A program made the translations under genes and the position numbers. Shown here in pieces: positions 23,797 to 35,484 of a DNA stretch of 64,000 nt (within the stretch, counting starts at the first letter, position 1; every line of letters starts with the position of its first letter). Below the pieces are notes generated by a model. The model saw nothing but the letters and a program-made list of their open reading frames with translations, made no database searches and was not told where the DNA came from. Origin of the DNA: Malachius bipustulatus (lineage: Eukaryota; Arthropoda; Insecta; Coleoptera; Melyridae); assembly GCA_910589415.1 (NCBI GenBank), contig OU342630.1:14975867-15039866 (forward strand), written 5' to 3'.

Positions 23797-24255
23797 CATA
23801 AATAATTGTAAGTATAAATGAAAAATTAGGAACTAAAAAATTACATAATACTTACAGAAATTGAGTAAAAATTGAAGATGTTAAAAAGTTAATCATTTTC
23901 ATGGACAAGTGTAGTGGATAAAAACATACAAATATGAATTAATAAACTAATAACTAATAACAAGAACTAATAACATAGGAAAGTTAATTCCAAAAAAGGG
24001 TTTAAAATAATTTAGAAGTTTTTTTACATTTGAATTACATAATTATGAATAATTTTTATTTAAATTTTTTTGAAAGATGTCAATTTGATCATTTTTGATT
24101 TCATTGTAAGGAAGGAAGCAGGTATTAATTTATTGTTTAAGAAAGTGAAGTTATTGTAACACAAAATACCTAGATATTTACTGAAAAATAATCGAAAAAA
24201 TATTTAACAGAGTAAAAATAAAAATAATTTTTGAAAGACACTAAATATTTGGAAA

Positions 24256-25527
24256 TTATTTATTCTTATTTTTATCTATTTCTAATAAAAGACTATAAAT
24301 ATTACTTAAGTTGTCTATGTCTTTCTTAGAATTTATCAAATTTGGTCTTTGTGAAATCCTAACCATTTCCAAAAATGTGCGTTTAAAAGTGTTAACTTCA
24401 GAATCTAAAACTATGGAGTTGTTATAGTCTGCTTCGTGACCAGTGGAAGTAATATGTTTTGTTAAAGCACAAGCGCCTGTATTTCTTTTTATATCACTTT
24501 TGTGAGATGTTATGCGGTCCTTAAGATTTCTTGAAGTTTGTCCTACATAATTTAGATCACAGTTTAGGCATGGTATAGAGTAAACAACATTTGATTGTTG
24601 TAGTGTAGGTGTTTTGTCTTTTAATTTTGAAAACAATTGTTTGACGGTTTTTTCAGTTTTAAAAGCAACTTTATCTCTTTCAGAGGTTTTAAGGATTGAA
24701 GCTAGTTGTATTGAAATAGGTTTGATGTATGGAAGAGAAATATATTTTGTTTGTTCAGTTTCTTGTCTATCGTTAGAATTATTCAAGTTTTGTACTAACT
24801 GTAATGAATTTGTAGTTGAGAAAATTAATTTATCTAATAGTTTTTTTGGATATGAATTTTGAATCATAATATTATAAAATTTATGTAGATTAATTTGTTT
24901 TAATGATTCATGTGTGACTTCTAAAATTTTATTTTTCATATTCATTATTAAATTTATTTTAGTTTTGTAAGGATGGTGTGAATAATAATTTATGTACCTG
25001 CCAGAGTATGTAGGTTTAGTGTACCATTCTGTTATCAGAGAGTTGTTATTTCTAATAATTTTAGTGTCTAGGAAAGGTACTGAATTATTATGCTCTTCTT
25101 CAACAGTGAATTGGATTTTATTGTGATAACTATTAAAAACGTCAATTGTTTCTTTTGTTTTTCCTATTGGTATGGAACAGATAATATCATCAACATACTT
25201 CTTACAAAATGGAATTTGAAAAGGTAATTTTGGTATACAGAATTCTAGTAAATCATCCATAACATATTGAGCTAGTATAGGTGAAATTATAGCTCCCATT
25301 GGTGTACCTGCGATTTGTTTATAAAATATATTATTGTAAGAAAAGTATGTAGAATCGAAAATGAAGTCAATTATTTTAAGAAAAGTTTGTTTTTTAATAT
25401 TACAATTTTCTTTTATATTGTCCCATTTTAAGCAAATACTTTTCTTAACTAAATCAATTGGAATGTTTGTGAAAAGGGAAATTACATCTAAGCTTATTAT
25501 TTTATAATTTTCAGGTAGTGTAATTTG
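24256..25527 (-). pseudogene. Penelope reverse transcriptase/GIY-YIG, 5'-truncated
   Basis: The frame is open from the copy edge at 25527 (no start codon there; the first Met is MGAIISPILAQY at 25299) to the stop at 24256. It encodes the LDVISLFTNIP motif, the AGTPMGAIISP motif, the catalytic YVDD, and a C-terminal GIY-YIG nuclease (VVYSIPC...YVGQT). It is almost identical to residues from about 395 to 818 of the intact ORF at 26900-29356. The N-terminal 395 residues are missing, so no functional protein is expected. The lack of stops shows recent origin. Confidence 0.85.
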
Positions 25528-26268
25528 TACATAAATTATTATTCACACCATCCTTACAAAACTAAAATAAATTTAATAATGAATATGAAAAATAAAATTT
25601 TAGAAGTCACACATGAATCATTAAAACAAATTAATCTACATAAATTTTATAATATTATGATTCAAAATTCATATCCAAAAAAACTATTAGATAAATTAAT
25701 TTTCTCAACTACAAATTCATTACAGTTAGTACAAAACTTGAATAATTCTAACGATAGACAAGAAACTGAACAAACAAAATATATTTCTCTTCCATACATC
25801 AAACCTATTTCAATACAACTAGCTTCAATCCTTAAAACCTCTGAAAGAGATAAAGTTGCTTTTAAAACTGAAAAAACCGTCAAACAATTGTTTTCAAAAT
25901 TAAAAGACAAAACACCTACACTACAACAATCAAATGTTGTTTACTCTATACCATGCCTAAACTGTGATCTAAATTATGTAGGACAAACTTCAAGAAATCT
26001 TAATGACCGCATAACATCTCACAAAAGTGATATAAAAAGAAATACAGGCGCTTGTGCTTTAACAAAACATATTACTTCCACTGGTCACGAAGCAGACTAT
26101 AACAACTCCATAGTTTTAGATTCTGAAGTTAACACTTTTAAACGCACATTTTTGGAAATGGTTAGGATTTCACAAAGACCAAATTTGATAAATTCTAAGA
26201 AAGACATAGACAACTTAAGTAATATTTATAGTCTTTTATTAGAAATAGATAAAAATAAGAATAAATAA
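25528..26268 (+). pseudogene. Penelope C-terminal fragment (GIY-YIG part)
   Basis: The open frame has a Met at 25525 that arises from the junction. It begins with INYYSHHPYKTKIN and runs to the normal stop at 26268. It holds the end of the reverse transcriptase thumb and the whole GIY-YIG endonuclease domain (VVYSIPCLNCDLNYVGQTSR), but no polymerase motifs. It differs from the intact copy by very few bases; one changes Lys to Asn in SRNLNDRITSHK. On its own it could at most make a free endonuclease domain, which is speculation. Confidence 0.8.
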
Positions 26269-26727
26269 TTTCCAAATATTTAGTGTCTTTCAAAAATTAT
26301 TTTTATTTTTACTCTGTTAAATATTTTTTCGATTATTTTTCAGTAAATATCTAGGTATTTTGTGTTACAATAACTTCACTTTCTTAAACAATAAATTAAT
26401 ACCTGCTTCCTTCCTTACAATGAAATCAAAAATGATCAAATTGACATCTTTCAAAAAAATTTAAATAAAAATTATTCATAATTATGTAATTCAAATGTAA
26501 AAAAACTTCTAAATTATTTTAAACCCTTTTTTGGAATTAACTTTCCTATGTTATTAGTTCTTGTTATTAGTTATTAGTTTATTAATTCATATTTGTATGT
26601 TTTTATCCACTACACTTGTCCATGAAAATGATTAACTTTTTAACATCTTCAATTTTTACTCAATTTCTGTAAGTATTATGTAATTTTTTAGTTCCTAATT
26701 TTTCATTTATACTTACAATTATTTATG

Positions 26728-26787
26728 TTAATCTTTTCAGTACCCCTGAAGAAGAGCTAAAGAAAAGCTCGAAAGCTTGGGTTAATT
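26728..26787 (+). ncRNA. Hammerhead-ribozyme-like motif, Penelope 1 (between copies)
   Basis: Core CTGAAGA (26746-26752) fits the hammerhead CUGANGA box. One A follows, then stem II GAGCT/AGCTC around an AAAGAAA loop, then GAAA, then a minimal stem III (AG/CT) and U17. Cleavage is predicted between 26778 and 26779. Stem I pairs ACCC before the core with GGGT after it, and after an internal loop TTAAT with ATTAA. Type I hammerheads with tiny stem III are known in Penelope terminal repeats; activity here is inferred. Confidence 0.6.
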
Positions 26788-26899
26788 AAAAAGAAAAAAG
26801 AGAAAACCAGCGTTTTTAATTGGCTGCTATCCCAACATAATTATCAATATTTTATAATTACCTACAGCCAAAACAAATCTAATATTTCTATATATTAAA

Positions 26900-29356
26900 A
26901 TGGGATTTTTTGATGAAATGCGAAAGAACTTTGGACATGATATATCTACAAGTATGAAACTTTTTTCTAATAACCAATTTAAAGTGGCATCTTTGAAGAA
27001 TCGACACACTTTCCTGATCAAATGTCGCAAATTTGGCATTATACCTGACCACTTAAAAAACAAGATTGAAATTTTCAACGATACTTTCCAATATTTTGAT
27101 GTAATAAGTGCGAACGATGTACAAGTTTTCCAAAAAAGGTTGTATAACAAAACTATCAATTTAGAAATCTCTATCAATTTTAGAAGTATAAACAATTTTT
27201 CTGAATCTCAAAATCGAATAGAAACTTTTTTATTAAATTCAATACCTAGTCATATTTGGACAGAATTCAAAAATAGAATGACTTCAAAGTGGAATCGATA
27301 TTTTCAAAAAACAAAAAACAGAAATATCAATAAGTTCACTAAGCTCAAAAATAAACAACTGAGAGCTATTAAAACCTCAGATCTTTGGCTAAAAAACATT
27401 TCCAACACTGAGTTACCACCAGAATCTAAAACTTTACTTTCTCTTGGTCCGAAATTTAGTATTACACCTATCAACAAAGAAATATCAATTCCTAAACTTC
27501 TTGCTAGTATAGAATATTCTAATCAAACAAACTTACCTGAAAACAAAAACTTAATTAGAGCTAGAGCAACTAATGTTATCACTAATTACTTACAAAGAAA
27601 CGAAACATCTATTTGTCCATACAGACATTTATTTTATTCTACAAAAGAATTTTTAAAACAAAATCCTAACCTTCTTACACTAAATTCAGATAAAGGTAAC
27701 GTTACAGTTGTTATGAACAAAACAGAATATAATAATCTATCCATAGAATTACTAGACGATATTGAAACTTATAAGAAACTTACAAGAGATCCAACAAGCA
27801 CTTTAGCACAAAAATCCAACAAAATAGTTTCTGAATTGAAGAAAACTAAACAAATAGATGAACCAACTGCTAAAAAACTTATGATATACAACCCTACTGC
27901 CCCCAAATATTACGGTTTACCAAAAATACACAAACCACAATTAAAATTACGACCGATCATATCCTCAATTAATTGTCCCAATAGTAAATTATCACAACAC
28001 TTAACAGACATTCTAAGTACATCCTATAATTCCGATAATAGCTACTATGTTAAAAATTCTATAGAATTCTCTAAATTTATTACTCAAATTACACTACCTG
28101 AAAATTATAAAATAATAAGCTTAGATGTAATTTCCCTTTTCACAAACATTCCAATTGATTTAGTTAAGAAAAGTATTTGCTTAAAATGGGACAATATAAA
28201 AGAAAATTGTAATATTAAAAAACAAACTTTTCTTAAAATAATTGACTTCATTTTCGATTCTACATACTTTTCTTACAATAATATATTTTATAAACAAATC
28301 GCAGGTACACCAATGGGAGCTATAATTTCACCTATACTAGCTCAATATGTTATGGATGATTTACTAGAATTCTGTATACCAAAATTACCTTTTCAAATTC
28401 CATTTTGTAAGAAGTATGTTGATGATATTATCTGTTCCATACCAATAGGAAAAACAAAAGAAACAATTGACGTTTTTAATAGTTATCACAATAAAATCCA
28501 ATTCACTGTTGAAGAAGAGCATAATAATTCAGTACCTTTCCTAGACACTAAAATTATTAGAAATAACAACTCTCTGATAACAGAATGGTACACTAAACCT
28601 ACATACTCTGGCAGGTACATAAATTATTATTCACACCATCCTTACAAAACTAAAATAAATTTAATAATGAATATGAAAAATAAAATTTTAGAAGTCACAC
28701 ATGAATCATTAAAACAAATTAATCTACATAAATTTTATAATATTATGATTCAAAATTCATATCCAAAAAAACTATTAGATAAATTAATTTTCTCAACTAC
28801 AAATTCATTACAGTTAGTACAAAACTTGAATAATTCTAACGATAGACAAGAAACTGAACAAACAAAATATATTTCTCTTCCATACATCAAACCTATTTCA
28901 ATACAACTAGCTTCAATCCTTAAAACCTCTGAAAGAGATAAAGTTGCTTTTAAAACTGAAAAAACCGTCAAACAATTGTTTTCAAAATTAAAAGACAAAA
29001 CACCTACACTACAACAATCAAATGTTGTTTACTCTATACCATGCCTAAACTGTGATCTAAATTATGTAGGACAAACTTCAAGAAATCTTAAGGACCGTAT
29101 AACATCTCACAAAAGTGATATAAAAAGAAATACAGGCGCTTGTGCTTTAACAAAACATATTACTTCCACTGGTCACGAAGCAGACTATAACAACTCCATA
29201 GTTTTAGATTCTGAAGTTAACACTTTTAAACGCACATTTTTGGAAATGGTTAGGATTTCACAAAGACCAAATTTGATAAATTCTAAGAAAGACATAGACA
29301 ACTTAAGTAATATTTATAGTCTTTTATTAGAAATAGATAAAAATAAGAATAAATAA
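26900..29356 (+). CDS. Penelope-type reverse transcriptase with GIY-YIG endonuclease
   Basis: An 818-residue ORF, close to the usual length for Penelope-like elements (about 800-850). Residues 1-330 form the family N-terminal region, rich in Lys/Asn, with LNSDKGNVTVVMNKTEY near 265. The reverse transcriptase follows: YYGLPKIHKP and LRPIIS (336-352), LDVISLFTNIP (~408), AGTPMGAIISPILAQ (~467) and the catalytic YVDD (~507). The C-terminal GIY-YIG domain starts at VVYSIPC (~708), with YVGQTSRNLKDR (~722) and TGHEADY; its Cys pairs are typical of arthropod Penelopes. The protein nicks target DNA and reverse-transcribes its own RNA in the nucleus. ATG 26900 is the first in-frame Met after the leader, and no internal stop exists. 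No introns are evident. It could be active; expression is unknown. Confidence 0.93.
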   Translation: MGFFDEMRKNFGHDISTSMKLFSNNQFKVASLKNRHTFLIKCRKFGIIPDHLKNKIEIFNDTFQYFDVISANDVQVFQKRLYNKTINLEISINFRSINNFSESQNRIETFLLNSIPSHIWTEFKNRMTSKWNRYFQKTKNRNINKFTKLKNKQLRAIKTSDLWLKNISNTELPPESKTLLSLGPKFSITPINKEISIPKLLASIEYSNQTNLPENKNLIRARATNVITNYLQRNETSICPYRHLFYSTKEFLKQNPNLLTLNSDKGNVTVVMNKTEYNNLSIELLDDIETYKKLTRDPTSTLAQKSNKIVSELKKTKQIDEPTAKKLMIYNPTAPKYYGLPKIHKPQLKLRPIISSINCPNSKLSQHLTDILSTSYNSDNSYYVKNSIEFSKFITQITLPENYKIISLDVISLFTNIPIDLVKKSICLKWDNIKENCNIKKQTFLKIIDFIFDSTYFSYNNIFYKQIAGTPMGAIISPILAQYVMDDLLEFCIPKLPFQIPFCKKYVDDIICSIPIGKTKETIDVFNSYHNKIQFTVEEEHNNSVPFLDTKIIRNNNSLITEWYTKPTYSGRYINYYSHHPYKTKINLIMNMKNKILEVTHESLKQINLHKFYNIMIQNSYPKKLLDKLIFSTTNSLQLVQNLNNSNDRQETEQTKYISLPYIKPISIQLASILKTSERDKVAFKTEKTVKQLFSKLKDKTPTLQQSNVVYSIPCLNCDLNYVGQTSRNLKDRITSHKSDIKRNTGACALTKHITSTGHEADYNNSIVLDSEVNTFKRTFLEMVRISQRPNLINSKKDIDNLSNIYSLLLEIDKNKNK

Positions 29357-29815
29357 TTTCCAAATATTTAGTGTCTTTCAAAAATTATTTTTATTTTTAC
29401 TCTGTTAAATATTTTTTCGATTATTTTTCAGTAAATATCTAGGTATTTTGTGTTACAATAACTTCACTTTCTTAAACAATAAATTAATACCTGCTTCCTT
29501 CCTTACAATGAAATCAAAAATGATCAAATTGACATCTTTCAAAAAAATTTAAATAAAAATTATTCATAATTATGTAATTCAAATGTAAAAAAACTTCTAA
29601 ATTATTTTAAACCCTTTTTTGGAATTAACTTTCCTATGTTATTAGTTCTTGTTATTAGTTATTAGTTTATTAATTCATATTTGTATGTTTTTATCCACTA
29701 CACTTGTCCATGAAAATGATTAACTTTTTAACATCTTCAATTTTTACTCAATTTCTGTAAGTATTATGTAATTTTTTAGTTCCTAATTTTTCATTTATAC
29801 TTACAATTATTTATG

Positions 29816-29875
29816 TTAATCTTTTCAGTACCCCTGAAGAAGAGCTAAAGAAAAGCTCGAAAGCTTGGGTTAATT
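29816..29875 (+). ncRNA. Hammerhead-ribozyme-like motif, Penelope 1 intact copy
   Basis: Same sequence as at 26728-26787, located just before the 3' end of the intact unit. With a motif on each side, a transcript spanning the unit could be trimmed to unit length. That is an inference from known hammerhead behaviour. Confidence 0.6.
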
Positions 29876-29942
29876 AAAAAGAAAAAAGAGAAAACCAGCG
29901 TTTTTAATTGGCTGCTATCCCAACATAATTATCAATATTTTA

Positions 29943-31402
29943 TTTATATTTAAATATTTATATTTTAAGCAATATTAAGCGTTTTGAACGAAAAGCAAAC
30001 AATTTAACTAGGCCATGAAACAACCACCGCGGCAAAAATTTAATGACGCTAGCTGAATTTTTTAATGTAACGCTGACTGCAGAACGATTGGTAAACTGGA
30101 ACAACTCGCATGGTTGTCATTTTCCTATCAGAATGCTCTTAGCTTTTATTTGCCTACGTCAAGTAACTGGACGACCGGTAAATAAAAGTCAAAGCGGTGA
30201 ACAGGTCAACAGTGAAAATTACATTTCGAAACCCGAGAAAGAGTAACTGATTTGGAAACAGGTTTAGAAACCAAAAAGTTAGTGGTGTTTCGGGGACCGA
30301 AGAGGACGGTCAGGGCGTTCGCACGAGAATTTAAAGTAAACGCGAGTGAGTGATTTTGTTTCTTTGACGGGGAGATACCCAGCAGAGCTGCAGTCAGAGC
30401 TACAGAAAGGGCAATCCAAGGGCTACGTCTAAGTGGTAAGTCGATGAGATTAACACTAGAACTTTACTGCTTTTCCGTTCGAAAGATTTTTATAAATTTT
30501 TTTTTTTATTTAAAGAAATTTTATTTTTGATTTTTTTTATTAACGTCACCTGTGAAACTAAATTAAATTAATCAGATCAGGTACCGCCACAGCACTATTC
30601 CCACAAATAAAATGGTAGTTGATTAGAGTCAGATTGTACGTAAGATAGTTTTTTTTTCCTAAAGATTTTTTTTCTAAAATTAATTTTTTCTGTTAAACTT
30701 TGCATATCAGTTTTATAATCGAAATTTAGTAGTAGATAATGAAATACTTAAGTTGATATCTCAGTAGTGTAATTTTATTTTTATTTTAGTAAATAATTTT
30801 AATCATAACTTTGGTGTTCATATTTATCACCCTTGACCACCCTAACACTGAATTTCACATAAAGAGGGCTCTACTCTTAGCAGCCCCCGAATCTACGTGC
30901 CTCACACCTCTCTGACCACTATCATTGGCAAACCGCTCAGCCCACTTGATAGCGGTCCAACCCCTTGACAGCCAGAAAGAAGGTGAGTCTACAAAAACTG
31001 GTGTCAAGAGGGTAGGCACCCGCCTCAGCGGAACATCAGAAAACATATGAGGTAGTCTGATTATTAACGTTGCTGAACCATTCAAAATGGAACATAGCGA
31101 AATCAGTGTATTTCCAACAAAGCAACAACAATACCGTAGTTATGGTTAGGTTCGAGCATTGTTGAATTTAGCATTAGTGAGTTATTTAAAATAGAACATA
31201 TAATAGTCTGCACACTGAGAGTTGTCTGTTGTGATAACTAAGGATACATCATCTCGTTATGTTTCTTACTCCTTCTATTGCATTGCATAGTCAGTCGAGT
31301 TCAAATGGGACGTATTGTCAGAAATACGTTTGAATCGTCAGCAATTCTAAAAATATGAGCGAGAGTGAGACGGAAGTACGACTTGCGTCTTGATACGCTT
31401 AC
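29943..31402. other. Unassigned; one GC-richer patch with a donor-like site
   Basis: The patch 30040-30450 is more GC-rich than its surroundings and ends at a consensus donor-like AGTG|GTAAGTCG (30436). Frames before it are short and I recognise none. A second GC-richer patch at 30850-31085 has a 76-codon minus-strand frame with no recognisable content. Both may be decayed exons or element fragments. Confidence 0.3.
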
Positions 31403-32070
31403 GATAAGATTGTCGTCCAGCTGATCGGCTACCGTCAGTAGTGTCAGTGACAGCGCTAAATATACTAATGAGGTTTGTGTTGTGATTTGAAACGTTTTTA
31501 TTGCGAAATTAGCAGAATTACCTGTGATATTGTACGTTGTGATAAACTATGAGTAACTTAATAATTGCGCGAATGCCTAAAAATCTATTTCCTTGTTTTT
31601 ATACGGCTAAAAAAACGGACTGGGTATATTCTCGCAACGAAATACCTACAAAAAACTACACAAAATGCCTGGGAAACGATTGAACTCCCTAGTACGTGGT
31701 CTTGTGGTTAAATTGCTGGAATATTTTACTTGCAAATAAGAAAACGGAGGTGTTATTCTTTCTTTTAAACGGCAACCAGCAGGTAGGTGACATGATGATA
31801 ACAATAATTATTATCATTCTTATTTACTTGCATTATATATATATTTGTTATCAAAAAGTTGCAAGGCTCTACTCCGTCAATAACTTGTCAAAATAATATA
31901 TTTGTAGGATATTCATTATTCCTCAACACACGCCACTGACACGAACTGCGATACCGCATCTGGTTCGACTTAGAAATAAGTGTACGAATCAAATCGAATT
32001 AAATGAAATTGTTTAGTCAGAATCAGTGTGGCATGACAACGGGCAACACTCAGTGGACAGACGATACCTA
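31403..32070 (+). repeat. Dispersed ~600 bp repeat, copy 2
   Basis: Direct, diverged copy of 1200-1830; landmarks are given there. The two copies share order and orientation but differ by many small indels, so this is not a recent duplication. Confidence 0.6.
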
Positions 32071-32181
32071 CGGATTTTGTATTGAAAGTAAATGCTAATT
32101 TTAAATTAAAACGAATATAAATTATTTCAAAGTATAAAAAAGTGTAACTTTATATTAATTAATTATTATATCAGGAAACAA

Positions 32182-32665
32182 AATAATTATTGTAAATACT
32201 GCAGAGTGTTTATCGTATTTCTGCACTGTTCAGGAGATATTACTTCTGCAGCTATTCTTATCCTTTGTTTGAGCTTTTCAATGTGGTAGATAGGAACGGC
32301 GTTATAAATTGATTACTTGACTTTTCTCCGATAAAAAATCCAAGTGTGTTAAGTCTGGTGACCTGGGCGGCCATATTCAAATATTCCATCTCTTCATATC
32401 TATTTATCAGGAAACTGAACATTTTAAACAATTGTCGAACTTGCCGGGATGGGCAGCTGTAACATTTTGTTGGTACTGCAAAGGGCCTTCTACTTGTAGA
32501 TTATTTATGACTGGAATGATTTTTTCCTGCAGTAGATGCATATACCATTGAAATGTTAAGATACCTTAAATGAAAAAAGGTCCTAAAATGTGATTGTTGA
32601 CTGCATGGTACTGGCGCAAATTTTCAACTTCATAGAAAGAAGACCCACTACATAGTGTACCATGT
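32182..32665 (-). pseudogene. Tc1/mariner-type (DDE) transposase remnant
   Basis: Minus-strand frames give ENLRQYHAVNNHILGPFF, then LTFQWYMHLLQEKIIPVI, a degraded YQQ...AHPGKF stretch (the usual QQDGAPAH region), then WPPRSPDLTHLDF and VPIYHIEKLKQRIRIAAEVI with SPEQCRN. The order matches the catalytic C-terminal half of an insect DDE transposase with the WPxRSPDLTPLDFFLW signature; the second and third acidic regions lie here. Several stops and frameshifts are present. The N-terminal helix-turn-helix part was not found upstream. It is inactive. Confidence 0.7.
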
Positions 32666-35484
32666 ATACATTTTAATTTTTTCATCAGCTGTATCATTTT
32701 TGATGAATTAACTAAGTACCTATAAGTACCTAGGTACGCTCGAAGGTACCGAGCTGACGACAAGTTTTACTCATAAACGTCAAATTAATAATTTAATCTG
32801 AAGTGGGGGTTATTGCAAGAGCACTAACAACTTTGCCTGGAAACGGATCAATTTCCATAGCAACACTTCACAAGCCCATCTCCTATGTTCCGTCTTACAA
32901 AACTCTCACTGTATAGGCTGTTTCATTAAAGTTGTCATTAAGTCAATTATGTCGAAAACCATTGATCCTTGATTCTTATATTGCTACAACACTTTAAACA
33001 TAAGTGACCACGAGAAATTCAATGATAATAATTATGTTCAAGATGTGCGCACTTCCGGAAATACCGGAAGTTCACATCTACATCGTTTTTTTATGTTCGG
33101 AGACAAATCCGTTTTGGAGTAGGCCCTGACATAAAGAGGTTTGGCTTAATCCACTTAATACGCTCCTTACAACTGACAGCTCTTGATTTTGTTACATTAG
33201 AACAGTTGTCAGAACATTGAAGAACGTTAATAAAATAGACACTCACTTTATCGACATTTTTGTAGAACACATAAATAAAATCAACAATTAATTCATTTAA
33301 AGATTCTTCTGAACATATTTTAATACACGGTTTCTCACTCCAGTAAAGGTGCTCTGTCACTGCTCGCCTGGTGTATCGTTTATCTCGACCAACTTCTCCT
33401 CTCGATTACTTGACTTGACTTCGGTAACAGTCTCACACAAAACATCGAGTCCTCAATGTAAATGCGTAGAAAGAAATCACATTTAGGGTTGCAAAATCTG
33501 GTTGGCTAGGGTATGGGTATATTGCGACAGATAAGTCGATCTTCACAAATCTCTTTCACTAAATCGGTTGCTTCGGATGTTTTCAAACCAACAAATTCTT
33601 GTTCAGTAACTCAGGGAACTTATCTACATGATATCCTAAGCCATTCTTACCCTGCAAAAAAGTCTCGGTGAAGAATGTAAGTTTCGGTAAGACTATTGAC
33701 AAAAATTTTACCTGCCAGAAATGTCTCGGAGTTACTTTCAATGCTTTACCACTGAATAAGGACAAAAGTGAACAGCTTGTCTAAGAAGTTTGGAACTAGG
33801 TTCCAACAGAAATATTCCATCCATGCACTGAGTTTGATGAGGACCTAGAAGTAATTCTTGGGTTCCACCACATGATAATTATTACAGACAGATCTAAAGA
33901 GAACAACATCTACGTTCTATGAAGTTTACTCCCATTGCGAAAATAACTTTCAACTATTGCAGTTTTCGGTCTTATGTGAGCGCTTTGGATTAATTTAACA
34001 ATATAAATAAATAAATAAAATTACAGTTATTTTGAAACAACTCGAAACGAATAACAGTTACATTTAGTAACCGTGACAGCGGATCACAATCATAGAAAGT
34101 CGAATAGACTAGTCTACTAATAAGTCTACTTTTCTATAGTTTTTTCTCTGGAACTAAAATTTACACCATGGATAGTGTTCTCAAGTACATATATTCCTAG
34201 TAATCAATTCAACAATAGGTATAATTTTGGTAAGAGTTAACTTTTCTTTAAATTAACGATGAGTCAACCTGATAACGCACATCCAAGAACCTTCTTTGGA
34301 TTTTCATGGAATTCCAACACTTTGTCCTCAACCAGATAAAGAAGAGGGCTGTTTTCAATAAAAACACGGTTTAATAATAAATAGTTACAATACCGGTTAC
34401 AAAAATAGAGGTACAACAATCTTCAATTATCTTTTCTTTAGGAATATTTTTGATTTCAACGAACCCATAAGTTTAAGGGTAAAAACTTTCACTGCAGAGA
34501 CTTTAAAATGAATCGTTTCATTTAAGATATGAAATATCCAGTTTCGCCATTATGATAGACATTTGAAACTTCTTTAAAGTATTTGCTTTCACCAGCTGTG
34601 CATTTCATGAAGTATTAACGAAATCGTCCCTCAATTACCCCTAATTTAACAAACAGTTGCTCCATTGAATACCTTTCACGACGTTAGGGAATTTACATGT
34701 GAATTCCCTACAATTATTAAAGTCGACTTCACAGCTTCACACCACATACCAACTGGAACAATTACAATAAGAGTAGTAATTAAAACTTTAAGAAACGGAG
34801 AACTTTAACAGTTTAAAAACAGCCAGATCGATATGAGTTGGCAATAATTGCCTTCAAGCACGAGCACCAGGATCAAAACGGAGATATTACAGAATTAGAA
34901 AGGAGTTAAGCAAGACAGATATAATAATGTGCAATTACGTTTTCATTAGCCTGCTCGCTGGGACGGTCGATTGTTTCTATGCATGAGTCTAGCAGTAGTA
35001 AAAGGAAACGATTATTGTTCTCCGTTTCTAGCTTAATATGAAAACTCTGAAGGTTGCCTCGTTTCTATCGTTTCTGTTCCAAGTGTTAAGGTTTAGATAA
35101 CAGTCAGGTTGTTATGAATGTTGTGCAAGTTATTATCTGACAGTTTTATAATAATAGTCATAAAACTTCAAATCCTGAGGTCTACATTTCACAAAACTAA
35201 TATACAAGCTATATCATGGAGTTCCCAACATAGACTTAGCGAGCTATTTCGTCCTTTTTTTGGGCTAGCATAGGATTTCATCTCAACCACGTTCCTGTTA
35301 TAATAGATGCTTGACAGCGACGTATTATTAGGGCGTAAATGATTGTGGATTAACACCTGCAAGGAACGACAAAAAGGTCGTGTAGATTCCCTTGCCTGTT
35401 ATTAAATATCACGAAAGGCATAAGATCACATAAAAGATATAGGTACCTACTGACTACTGATCCACAGGAATATCTTGACGGTTG
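32666..35484. other. Unassigned AT-rich region
   Basis: A short CTTCCGGAAATACCGGAAG palindrome lies at 33052-33070. The minus-strand frames at 33091-33360 and 33583-33765 have no recognisable content. Nothing else was seen. Confidence 0.4.

Larger units (their letters stand above)
23635..25527 (-). mobile_element. Penelope-like element 1, inverted 5'-truncated copy
   Basis: The reverse complement matches the intact copy (26854-29942) from its motif-A region (QITLPENYKIISLDVISLFT) to the 3' end, almost base for base. It starts at 25527, where it meets a direct partial copy head to head. At its outer end it carries about 35 extra bases (AATTACCTACAGCC...) that in the direct array belong to the leader of the next unit. 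Inverted partial copies beside a direct copy are a known feature of Penelope-like insertions. Confidence 0.9.
25528..26853 (+). mobile_element. Penelope-like element 1, direct 5'-truncated copy
   Basis: Starts in the coding region at a position equivalent to 28617 of the intact copy and runs through the stop, 3' UTR and hammerhead-like terminal region. The intact unit follows immediately at about 26854. The terminal region of this partial copy thus acts as the upstream terminal repeat (pLTR) of the intact element. Confidence 0.9.
26854..29942 (+). mobile_element. Penelope-like element 1, intact copy
   Basis: About 3.09 kb, containing a 46 bp leader, an uninterrupted 818-codon ORF, a ~460 bp AT-rich 3' UTR and the hammerhead-like terminal region. 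Together with the upstream partial copy it has terminal-repeat sequence on both sides. A possible 12 bp duplication (AAATATTTATAT) is at 23592-23603 and 29952-29963, bracketing the whole three-part cluster. It is low-complexity, so the support is weak. Confidence 0.85.

Noticed and set aside
24614..24862. 82-codon frame repeated at three places (24614, 25662, 28750)
   Set aside because: Exact antisense shadows of the three Penelope copies. The repetition reflects copy number, not selection.
30855..31085. GC-richer 76-codon minus frame
   Set aside because: It looks more coding-like than its surroundings, but I recognise no family and see no splice or promoter context that settles it.
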